A stretch of 64,000 bases of DNA from Arcuatula senhousia (Eukaryota > Mollusca > Bivalvia > Mytilida > Mytilidae), in the NCBI GenBank assembly GCA_963971305.1, contig OZ020306.1, positions 34,555,512 to 34,619,511 on the forward strand. Direction: 5' to 3'. The stretch's first letter is position 1, and each line of letters starts with the position of its first letter. Made by a program: the position numbers and the translations under genes. A model generated the notes under the pieces. That model was not told where the DNA came from, did not search any database, and was given only the letters and a program-made list of their open reading frames with translations. Shown here in pieces: positions 53,657-64,000 of this stretch.

Positions 53657-54908
53657 TATAGAGAAGATTATCTGTGTAATAATTCTACAGAGAAGTTCGT
53701 CTGTGTAATAATTCTTTAGAGAAGATCACCTGTGTTATAATTCAATAGAGAAGATCATCTGTGTTATTATTCTACAGAGAAAATCATCTGTGTTAGAATT
53801 TTTTAGAGAAGATCATCTGTGTTAGAATTCTATAGAGGATCATCTGAAGTATAATTCTATAGAGAGGATCATCTGTGTTATAGTTCTATAGAGAAGATCA
53901 TATGTGTAATAATTCTTTAGAGATGATCATCTGTGTTATCATATTACAGAAAAGATCATTTGTGTTATAAGTCTATAGAGAGGATCATTTAAGTTACAAT
54001 TCTATAGAGAGAATCACCAGTGTTGTAATTCTAAAGAGAGGATCATCTGTGTTTTTTTTTCTATAGAGAGGATCATCTGTGTTTTTTTTTCTATAGAGAA
54101 GATCATCTGTGTTATAATTCTAAAGAGAGGATCATCTGTGTTATAATTCTATAGAGAGGATCATCTGTGTAATAATTGTACAGAGAAGATCATCAGTGGT
54201 ATAATTCTGTAGAGAAGATCATCTGTGTTTTAATTGTGCAGAGAAGATCACCAGTGGTATAATTCTATAGAGAAGGCTATCTTTGTTATAAGTCTAAAGA
54301 GAGGATCATTAGTGTAATAATTCTATAGATGAACATCTGTGTTATAATTTTATAGCAGATCATCTGTGTTATAGTTCTATAGAGAAGATCATCTGTGTAA
54401 TAATTCTAAAGAGAGGATCATCTGTGTAATAATTCTAAAGAGAGGATCATCTGTGTTATAGTTCTACAGAGAGAATCATCTGTGTTATAGTTCTACAGAG
54501 AGGATCATCAGTGATATAATTCTAAAGAGATGATCATCAGTGTTATTATTGTACAGAGAGGATCATCTGTGTTATAATTCTAAAGAGAGGATCATCTGTG
54601 TAATAATTCTAAAGGGAGGAACATCAATGTTGTAATTCTATAGAGAGGATCATCAGTGTTATGTGTTATTATTTTACAGAGAGGATCACCATTTTATAAT
54701 TCTACAGAGAGGATCATCAGTGATATAATTCTATAGAGAGGAACATCTGTGTTATAATTCTATAGAGATAATCATATATGTTATAATTCTATAGTGGATC
54801 ATCTGTGTTATGATTTTATACAGAGGATCATCTTTGTTATAATCTTACAGAGAGGATCATTTGAGTTATAAGTTTATAGAGAGAATCATCTGTGTTATTA
54901 CTCTAAAG

Positions 54909-55795
54909 CATTGTTCTCCTTTTCTCCAAAAAGGTAAGGTGGGTGTTTTGAAAAACCACTGACCAACAGGGTTTTTTCTACTGCTTAACCCTAATTAACC
55001 GGGTTTTTACAGAGCCCAATCTAGAGGGAAGTTCAGGGGTCTGGGTTCCTTTTTTGTTGCAAAAAATTATCATTTCATGCAAACTGTTGGCAAAGTTTGT
55101 CAAAATAGATTTGGATCCCCCTCTTGTTCTGAGGACCCCCCATTTAAAAAAAAATATAAAACCATAAAATGCACAGTATGCAAACAACGAAACAGTAACA
55201 ATAGCTTTTCTTTTATTTTTGTTTGGGCTAGAGTTATCTTTCTTTTCCTAATAGTTAGCCAATATGTTAGTTTTCCCGCCAAAAAGTCACATGATCACAG
55301 CTCAAATGTAAACAAACACACTCACTTGATCCTTCATTAGCATTGCAGAAGTTCTGTCATCAAATATTCAAACTTTATTGTATGTTTTATGTTCTTTTTG
55401 TGAATTAAACTATTTCTAAGTTGAAGGTAAATATCAATATTCTTTTTCTTTCAATAAAACCTTTGAATAAACCACATGGATGCATGTCATTCTGGACACG
55501 TGCCAGCAATTTCTTATTTACATTTTCTCCACTTTTGATTGGATGATACTCCTGTTTTACCTTGTCGGCAAATTTCTTTTATGTTTGCTGGTCACCTATC
55601 GATCTATGGTTTTAATTGGCTTGGGTTATAAAAGTGTCACTCAATGTCTTCATTTAATTACAATGTAGTAACAAAAGACCTAATTAAACATGGATTTTTT
55701 GAAAATTGCAGACCACCTTACCAAAATGAAAGGTGGTCGGCTCTGGAAAGAAGGTGGTCGGCACATCCGGCTTAAATGGCGAATGGAGAACACTG
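54909..55795. mobile_element. hAT-like non-autonomous element, copy 3
   Basis: Near-identical to copies 1 and 2, and shares the CATTGTTCTCC left-end change with copy 2. It lies 2141 bp after copy 2. The small differences from copy 2 are single bases and homopolymer lengths. Confidence 0.9.
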
Positions 55796-57379
55796 TATAG
55801 AGAAGATTATCTGTGTAATAATTCTACAGAGAAGTTCGTCTGTGTAATAATTCTTTAGAGAAGATCACCTGTGTTATAATTCAATAGAGAAAATCATCTG
55901 TGTTATTATTCTACAGAGAAGATCATCTGTGTTAGAATTTTTTAGAGAAGATCATCTGTGTTATAATTCTATAGAGGATCATCTGAAGTATAATTCTATA
56001 GAGAGGATCATCTGTGTTATAGTTCTATAGAGAAGATCATCTGTGTAATAATTCTTTAGAGATGATCATCTGTGTTATCATATTACAGAAAAGATCATTT
56101 GTGTTATAAGTCTATAGAGAGGATCATTTAAGTTACAATTCTATAGAGAGAATCACCAGTGTTGTAATTCTAAAGAGAGGATCATCTGTGTTTTTTTTTC
56201 TATAGAGAGGATCATCTGTGTTTTTTTTTTCTATAGAGAAGATCATCTGTGTTATAATTCTAAAGAGAGGATCATCTGTGTTATAGTTTTATAGAGAAGA
56301 TCATCTGTGTATTAATTCTAAAGAAAGGATCATCTGTGTTATGATATTACAGAGAAGATCATTTGTGTTATAAGTCTATAGAGAGGATCATCTGTGTTAT
56401 TATTCTATAGAGAGAATCAACAGTGTTGTAATTCTTAAGAGAGAATCATCAGTGGTATAATTCTATGGAGAAGATCATCTGTGTTATAATTGTACAGAGA
56501 AGATCATCAGTGGTTCAATTCTATAGAGAAGATCATCTTTGTTATAGAAAGAATCATCTGTGTAATAAGTCTAAAGAGAGGAACATCTGTGTTATAATTT
56601 TATAGCAGATCATCTGTGTTATAGTTTTATAAAGAGGAAAATCTGTGTTATAGTTCTACAGAGAAGATCATCTGTGTAATAATTCTAAAGAGAGGATCAT
56701 CTGTGTTATATTTCTATAGAGAATATCGTCTGTGTTATAGTACTACAGAAAGATTCATCTATGTTATAATTCTAAAGAGAGGATCATTAGTGTAATAATT
56801 CTATAAAGGAACATCTGTGTTATAATTTTATAGCAGATCATCTGTGTTATAGTTCTATAGAGAAGATCATCTGTGTAAAAATTCTAAAGAGAGGATCATC
56901 TGTGTAATAATTCTAAAGAGAGGATCATCTGTGTTATAGTTCTACAGAGAGAATCATCTGTGTTATAGTTCTACAGAGAGAATCATCTGTGTTATAGTTC
57001 TACAGCGAGGATCATCAGTGATATGATATAAAGAGAGGATCATCAGTGTTATAATTGTACAGAGAGGATCATCTGTGTTATAATTCTAAAGAGAGGATCA
57101 TCTGTGTTATAGTTCTACAGAGAGAATCATCTGTGTTATAGTTCTACAGAGAGGATCATCAGTGATATGATATAAAGAGAGGATCATCAGTGTTATAATT
57201 GTACAGAGAGGATCATCTGTGTAATAATTCTAAGAGGAGGAACATCTGTGTTATAATTTTATAACGGATCATCTGTGTTATAGTTCTATAGAGAAGATCA
57301 TCTGTGTTATAGTTCTATAGAGAAGATCATCGGTGTTATAATTCTATAGAGAGAATCATCAATGTTGTAATTCTATAGA

Positions 57380-57660
57380 GAGGATCATCAGTGTTATGTG
57401 TTATTATTTTACAGAGAGGATCACCATTTTATAATTCTACAGAGAGGATCATCAGTGATATAATTCTATAATGAGGACCATCTGTGTTATAATTCTATAG
57501 AGATAATCATATATGTTATAATTCTATAGTGGATCATCTGTGTTATGATTTTATAGAGAGGATCATCTTTGTTATAATCTCACAGAGAGGATCATCTGTG
57601 TTATAATTCTATAAAGAGAATCATCTGTGTTATTATTCTATAGAGAAGATCATCTGTGTA
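57380..57660 (+). repeat. Paralogous unoccupied unit for the hAT insertion
   Basis: Carries the same unit series as the left flank of the hAT copies (GTTATGTGTTATTATTTTAC, CACCATTTTATAATTC, ATAATCATATATGTTATAAT). It continues GTGTTATTATTCTATAGAGA without the element, giving a pre-insertion reference. Confidence 0.7.
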
Positions 57661-58099
57661 ATAATTCTTTAGAGAGGATCATCTGTGTTATAATATTGCA
57701 GAGAAGATCATCTGTGTAATAATTTTATAGAAAATCTGTAGTATAATTCTATAGAGATAATCATCTGTGTTTTAGTTCTATAGAGAAGATCATCTCTTTA
57801 ATAATTCTAAAAAGAAGATCATCTGTGTAATAATTCATTAGAAAGGATCATCTGTGTTATCATTCTACAGAGATGATCATCAGTGTTATATTTATACGGA
57901 GATATAATTCTATAGAGAGGAAAATCTGTGTTATAATTTTATAGAGATAATCATCCATATTATAATTCTATAGAGGATCATCTGTGTTATGATTTTATAG
58001 AGAGGATCATCTGTGTTATAATTCTACAGAGAGGACCATCAGTGTTATATTTATACGGAGATATAATTCTATAGAGAAGAAAATCTGTGTTATAATTCT

Positions 58100-58480
58100 A
58101 TAGAGAGAATCATCTGTGTTATAATTCTATAGAGGATCATCTGTGTTATGATTTTATAGAGAGGATCATCTGTGTTGTAATTCTAGAGAGAATATCATCA
58201 GTGGTATAATTCTAAAGAGAAGAACATCTGTGTTATGATTTTATAGAGAGAATCATCTGTGTTATAATTCTATAGAGGATCATCTGTGTTATGATTTTAT
58301 AGAGAGAATCATCTGTGTTATAATTCTATAGAGGATCATCTGTGTTATGATTTTATAGAGAGGATCATCTGTGTTATAATTCTATAGAGGATCATCTGTG
58401 TTATGATTTTATAGAGAGAATCATCTGTGTTATAATTCTATAGAGGATCATCTGTGTTATGATTTTATAGAGAGGATCAT
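58100..58480 (+). repeat. Dimeric sub-array of ~55 bp
   Basis: Alternation of a unit ending ATAATTCTATAGAG (short spacer) and one ending ATGATTTTATAGAG occurs several times in succession, a local two-unit higher-order repeat. Confidence 0.75.
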
Positions 58481-61429
58481 CTGTGTTGTAATTCTAGAGA
58501 GAGTATCATCAGTGGTATAATTCTAAAGAGAAGAACATCTGTGTTATAATTCTATAGAGAGAATCATCTGTGTTATAATTCTACAGAGAGGACCATCAGT
58601 GTTAAATTATTCTATAGAGGAACATCTGTTTTATAATTCTATAGAGCTAATCATCTATGTTATAATTCTATAGTGGATAATGAGTGTTATGATTTTATAG
58701 AGTTATATAAGTTATAAGTCTATAGAGAGCATCATCAGTGTTGTATTCATACAGAGAGGATCATCTGTGTTAAAAGTCTATAGAGAAGATCATCTGTGAA
58801 AAAATTTTAATTAAGATCATCTGCAGTATAATTCTATAGAGAGCATCATCTGTGTTTAAGTTCTATAGAGAGAATCATGTATTTAATATATCTATAGGGA
58901 AGATCATCTGTGTTATAATTGCACAGAGAATATCATCTGTGTATTAATTTTCAACAAAGGAGATCACATGTGTTAAAATTTTAGAGAGGATCATCAGTGT
59001 TATAATTCTATAGAGAGGAAAATCTGTGTTTTGATTTTTAAGAGATAATCATCTATGTTATAATCCCACTGAGAGGATCATCTGTGTTATTATTCTATAG
59101 AGAGGATCAGCTGTGTTGTTATTTTATAGAGAGGATCATTTGTGTAATATTTTTATAGAAAATCATCTGTAGTATAATTATATAAAGAGAATCATCTGTG
59201 TTTTAGTTCTATAGAGAAGATCATCTGTAATAATTCTATAGAGAAAATCATCTGTGCTATCATTCTATAGATAGCATCATCAGTGTTGTATTCATGCAGA
59301 GAGGATCCACTGTGTTAATTATCATTATTTAATAGAAAAGATCACCAGTGTTAAAATTCTACAGAGAGGATCATCAGTGTTATAATTCTATTGAGGGGAA
59401 AATCTGTGTTATAATTTAAAAGAGATGATCATCTATGTTATAATTCTATAGAAGATCATCTATGTTAAAATTCTATAGTGGATAATGAGTGTTATGATTA
59501 TATAGAGAGGATCATCTTTGTTATTATCTTACAGAGAGGATCATCTGTGTTATAATTCTATAAAGAAAATCATCTGTGTTATTCTGTAGAGAAGATCATA
59601 TGTGTAATTATTCTTTAGAGAGGATCATCTAGGTTATAAGTCTATAGAGAGGATCATCGGTGTAATCATTCTATACAGAGGATCATCTGTGTTGTAATTC
59701 TATAAATAGGATCATCAGTGTTATATTCATGCAGAGAGAATCATCTGTGTTATTATTTATAGAGAGGATCACCAGTGATAAAATTCTACAGAGAGTATCA
59801 TCAGTGTTATAATTCTATAAGGAAGAAAATCTGTGTTATAATTTTATAGATATAATCGACTATGTTATAAATCTCTAGAGGATCATCTGTGTTATGATTT
59901 TATAGAGAGGATCATTTTGTTATATATCTATAGAGAGTATCATATGTGTTATAATTGTACAGAGAAGATCATCTGTGTAATAATTCTACAGAGAAGATCA
60001 TCTATGTTGTAATTCTACAGAGAGGATCATCTGTGTTTTATATCTAAAAAGAGAATCATCTGTGTTATAATTCTACAGAGAGGATCATCTGCGTTATAAT
60101 TCTACAAAGAAGATCATATGTGTTATAGTTCTACAGAGAAGGTCATCTGTGTTATAATACTTTGGAGGGGATCATATGTGTTATAATTCTATAGAGAAGA
60201 TCATCTGTGTTATAATTCTAAAGAGAGAATCATCTGTGTTATAATTCTACAGAGAAGATCATATGTGTTAAAGTTCTACAGAAAGGATCATCTATGTTAT
60301 AGTTCTTCAAAGATTACCATATGTGTTATAATTGTACAGAGAAGATCATCTGTGTAATATTTCTACAGAGAAGATCATCTGTGTTATAGTTCTACAGATA
60401 GGATCATTTGTGTTATAATGTTACAGAGAAAATCATATATGTTATAATTCTGTAGAGAGAATCATTTGTGTTATTATTCTACAGAGAGAATCATCTGTGT
60501 TATAGTTCTACAGAAAGGATCATCTGTGTTATAATTCTACAAAGAAGATCATATATGTTATAATTCTAAAGAGAAGATCATCTGTTTTATAATTCTATAG
60601 AGAAGATCATCTGTGTTATAATTCTATAGACAGGATCATATGTGTTATAATTTTCCAGAGAAGATCATATGTGTAATAATTCTACAGAGAAGATCACCTG
60701 TGTTATAATTCTATAGAGAAGATCATCTGTATTATAATTCTAAAAAGAAAATCATTTGTGTTATAGTTCTATAGAGAAGACAATCTGTGTAATAATTCTA
60801 CAGAGAAGATCATCTGTGTTATAATTCTACAGAGAGGATCATATGTGTTATAATTATACAGAGAAGATCATCTGTGTTGTAATTCTACAGAGAGGATCAT
60901 CTATGTTATAATTGTAAAAAGAGACTCATCTGTGTTATAATTCTACAGAGAGGATCATATGTGTTATAATTCTACAGAGAGGATCAATCATCTGTGTTAT
61001 AATTCTACACACAAAGAAGATCAGATGTGTTATAGTTCTACAGAGAAGGTCATCTGTATTATAATTCTATGGAGGGGATCATATGTGTTATAATTCTATA
61101 GAAAAGATGATCTGTGTTATAATTCTAAAGATAGAATCATCTGTGTTATAATTCTACAGAGAAGATCATATGTGTTAAAGTTCTGCAGTCTGCAGAAAGG
61201 ATCATCTATGTTATAGTTCTTCAGGGATTATACCATATGTGTTATAATTGTACAGAGAAGATCATCTGTGTAATATTTCTACAGAGAAGATCATCTGTGT
61301 TATAGTTCTACAGATAGGATCATTTGTGTTATAATATTACAGCGAAGATCATATATGTTATAATTCTGTAGAGAGAATCATTTGTGTTATAATTATACAG
61401 AGAGAATCATATGTGTTATAGTTCTAAAG

Positions 61430-61960
61430 AGAAGATCATCTGTGTTATACTTCTGTAGAGAGGATCATCTGTTTTATAATTCTAAAAAGAGAATCATATG
61501 TGTTATAGTTCTAAAGAGAAGACCATCTGTGTTATAATTCTATAGAGAGGATCATATGTGTTATAATTGTCCAGAGAAAATCATCTGTGTAATAATTCTA
61601 CAAGGAAAATCATCTGTGTTATAATTCTGTAGAGAAGATCATCTGTGTTATAATTCTAAAAAGAGGATCATCTGTGTTATAATTCTACAAAGACGATCAT
61701 ATGTGTTATAGTTCTAAAGAGAAGATCATCTGTGTTATACTTCTGTAGAGAGGATCATCTGTGTTATAATTCTAAAAAGAGAATCATATGTGTTATAGTT
61801 CTAAAGAGAAGACCATCTGTGTTATAATTCTATAGAGAGGATCATATGTGTTATAATTGTCCAGAGAAAATCATCTGTGTAATAATTCTACAAGGAAAAT
61901 CATCTGTGTTATAATTCTGTAGAGAAGACCATCTGTGTTATAATTCTATAGAGAGGATCA
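61430..61960 (+). repeat. ~0.3-kb higher-order repeat pair near the array end
   Basis: A ten-unit series including ACTTCTGTAGAGAGG, AATTGTCCAGAGAAAATCAT and TTCTACAAGGAAAATCATC occurs at about 61437-61640 and again at about 61738-61930. Confidence 0.75.
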
Positions 61961-62177
61961 TCTGTGTTATAATTGTCCAGAGAAAATCATCTGTGTAATA
62001 ATTCTACAAGGAAAATCATCTGTGTTATAATTCTATAGAGAAGATCATCTGTGTTATAATTCTGTAGAGAAGATCATCTGTGTTATAATTCTATAGAGAA
62101 AATCATATGTGTTATAATTCTGTAGAGAAGATCATCTGTGTTATAATTCTAAAAAGAGAATCATATGTGTTATAGTA

Positions 62178-64000
62178 GACACAAACGTAGTCATGGTCAC
62201 AAACGATACAAACCGAGACCTGGTGCCAGTCAAACTGACAACAGATCTCATTGGACACGTTTGATGATCTGGTAACAAGTTTACAACAACCATTGGGAGT
62301 CCACCATGTTCGTACCATTCTCTATTCACTACGAGTCACGAAACTTAAAGACCTACGTGATCTTGGGTTAGAAAAAGCAGGTACTGATCTATTTACTCCT
62401 TCTTACAGACTTACTAGCATTATTTGCGACGTTGCCCTTTTCCGTCTTTTTAAGCCTGTAAGAAGCGAGCCTCTTACTACTGAGGATAGGAAATTTCTCC
62501 ATATTCCATTTAAGAACAAAGGGATAGATGCTATAAACATCAGCAATATTTTAAACCACAAAAAGGCATTGCAGGACCTAAACATTGAAGAATATCTAAA
62601 GTCCCCTCTGACATGTGATTGCTATGCTTCTCCCTTTGTCTATGGTCCATCTGGTCATGTCATCACGGGTGATCTTAAGATAATTGAAAATGATTTATTA
62701 CGCAATGTGGTTTCCCATGGACCTAAATTCAGGGAACCGCAACGTATAAATTGTCATCACAACTTTAAGATCATCATGGACGCTGTGGAGGACTATGCTA
62801 GAGCCTGGATAAAGAGGGAAAAGGACCAAGAATCAGAGCTTGAATCACTGTCGGACTGGGTAAGGACTATCCGATCTCTTGTACGAAGCCGAATAGACAA
62901 ACTTCGCAAATGTGTGAACCCCCGGCCTTCTTCTGTATTTAGAGATCGTGAAGCTCTCAATTGTCTCTCTTCCTTACATGACAGGTATGTTGTCACGCCA
63001 GCAGACAAGGCTTCCAATAATATAGTTTTTGTATGTAAAGCACATTATTACAATTGTCTAATAAAAGAACTAGACATTGATGGTAATACTTCCGCTAGTG
63101 CTACATACACACGGACTACATTTAACAAAGATGAAATCATAGCCAACCATAGCTCTTTTATGTCCTCTTTCAATATTCCAATGAAACAGGAACATAAAGA
63201 GTTACCATATTTGTACTGGATACCTAAACTTCACAAAAATCCGTACAAAGAAAGGTATATAGCTGGATCTTCATCATGTTCAATTACAGAGCTGTCCGTT
63301 CATTTAACTAAAATCTTGTCTGCTGTCAAAGAAGGTCAACAAGCATACTGCGACACTATTTATAATCGTAGTGGAATTAACCATATGTGGATTTTGAAGA
63401 ACTCAAAAGATTTGTTAGATCATTTTAAATCTAGATCATTTTCTGAGGTTCACTCTTTCAAAACTTTCGATTTTTCAACTTTATACACTACCTTGCCACA
63501 CGAAAAACTAAAATTTCGCCTGAAAAAAACTTCTCGAAAAAGCCTTTTCAAACTCTAGGAATTTTGTTGTTTTGGGTTATAATTCTACATTCTTTTCCAA
63601 AACATCTTTCAAAGATAAAATTTGTAACACACTGGAACAAGTTTGCAGTATGCTTGATTTCCTCATTGACAACATATTTGTCACCTTCGGAGGAGAGATT
63701 TTTCAACAACAAATCGGCATTCCAATGGGCACAAACTGTGCTCCTCTCCTCTCCGATTTGTTATTATACTCTTACGAGACTGAATTTCTTCAGGGACTCG
63801 TAAAGAACAAGTAGATGAAAGAGACAAGGTCATTTAATCTTACATTCAGATATATTGATGATGTCATTTCTGTCAATAACACTTCATTTGGTAGTTGGAT
63901 TCTTTCAATATATCCTCCGGAATTGGAGATTAAAGAGACCACCGAATCAAATTGCTTCACGTCTTTCTTGGATTTGCACCTCGAATTTGACCCAGGTGGT
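62178..64000 (+). pseudogene. Penelope-like element reverse transcriptase, disrupted, runs off window
   Basis: Family knowledge: Penelope-like elements encode a telomerase-related reverse transcriptase. Seen: an open frame 62251-63558 holds VVTPADKASNN (about 62990), LYWIPKLHKNPYKERYIAG (about 63210) and KTFDFSTLYTTLPHEKL (about 63460). The next frame, from 63572, holds FQQQIGIPMGTNCAPLL and YSYETEF. The catalytic YIDD lies at 63851-63862. Breaks: a frame change near 62255 (basic residues RHKRSHGHKRY upstream are in another frame), an extra base in an A7 run near 63525, and an in-frame stop at 63812-63814. The left end abuts the minisatellite at 62177. The C-terminal tail seen in the fragments at 42.4 and 49.0 kb would lie past the right edge. 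Confidence 0.9.

Larger units (their letters stand above)
50000..56250 (+). repeat. 2.1-kb higher-order repeat, three units each carrying a hAT-like copy
   Basis: The hAT copies and the ~1.2-kb array segments between them (51547-52767 and 53657-54908) repeat in the same order, with spacings of 2109 and 2141 bp. Signature strings such as GTGTTTTTTTTTCTA and CACCATTTTATAATTC recur in each unit. The near identity means recent amplification. A related unit without the insertion lies at about 57380-57660. Confidence 0.9.
40272..62177 (+). repeat. Giant 29-bp minisatellite locus (with insertions)
   Basis: Core GATCATCTGTGTTATAATTC, preceded by AGAGAG or AGAGAA and followed by TATAG or TAAAG. Modal period is 29 bp, with common 27-bp variants (GAGGAACATC, GCGGATCATC forms). 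Array segments are 40272-40696, 41968-42370, 42998-48975, 49502-50658, 51547-52767, 53657-54908 and 55796-62177, about 16.8 kb or ~580 units by length. Recurrent variable sites are A/G before GATC, CTG/CAG, TTATA/TAATA, AATTC/AGTTC and TATAG/TAAAG/TACAG. No long frame: the period is not a multiple of three and stops are frequent. Confidence 0.95.

Noticed and set aside
40272..62177. CRISPR-like array (29-bp direct repeats)
   Set aside because: Repeats are contiguous with no unique spacers, and the host is an animal genome.

Overview
The window looks like nuclear DNA of a bivalve mollusc, probably a mussel-type genome. The evidence is AT-rich sequence, a conserved animal gene split into many small exons, non-LTR and Penelope-like retroelement remnants, and a high density of short transposons whose tandem-repeat blocks are typical of bivalve genomes. 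The species cannot be fixed from the sequence alone.

Left part (142-26042, minus strand): the 5' 735 codons of a CARMIL gene (capping protein, Arp2/3 and myosin-I linker; LRRC16 family), spread over 21 exons. All 20 junctions have GT/AG borders and keep frame. The exons encode the PH-like domain, the linker, the leucine-rich-repeat horseshoe and the start of the helical region. The capping-protein-binding tail lies beyond the left edge. Introns hold a 5'-truncated LINE in sense orientation, a tRNA-derived SINE, several MITEs, Penelope 3' debris and tandem-repeat elements. Just downstream of exon 14 lie two decayed tandem copies of that exon.

Middle part (26.1-40.2 kb): a CpG-containing divergent promoter region with a possible first exon of an unidentified plus-strand gene, then no convincing host gene. 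It holds two dead LINE reverse-transcriptase remnants, a 2-kb element with 14-bp terminal inverted repeats and a 5-bp target duplication, a 1.06-kb element with long inverted repeats, and two elements built of a hairpin head, a (GTCC)n tract, ~160-170-bp tandem repeats and a 3' hairpin.

Right part (40.2-64 kb): a ~22-kb locus dominated by one minisatellite of modal period 29 bp, about 16.8 kb of array or roughly 580 units. It is interrupted by a Helentron/HINE-like element, two 5'-truncated Penelope-like fragments and three near-identical copies of an ~888-bp hAT-like element. The last were amplified with their flanking array as ~2.1-kb higher-order repeats. The array ends at a larger, disrupted Penelope-like reverse-transcriptase gene that runs off the right edge.

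The two most interesting themes are: (i) several sequence-unrelated element families share one layout (head with inverted subterminal repeat, GTCC microsatellite, 160-185-bp tandem block, second subterminal repeat, 3' hairpin), and the giant minisatellite begins right after such a head; (ii) repeated Penelope-like insertions into that minisatellite, with 3' ends that share the TTCTA motif of the array.
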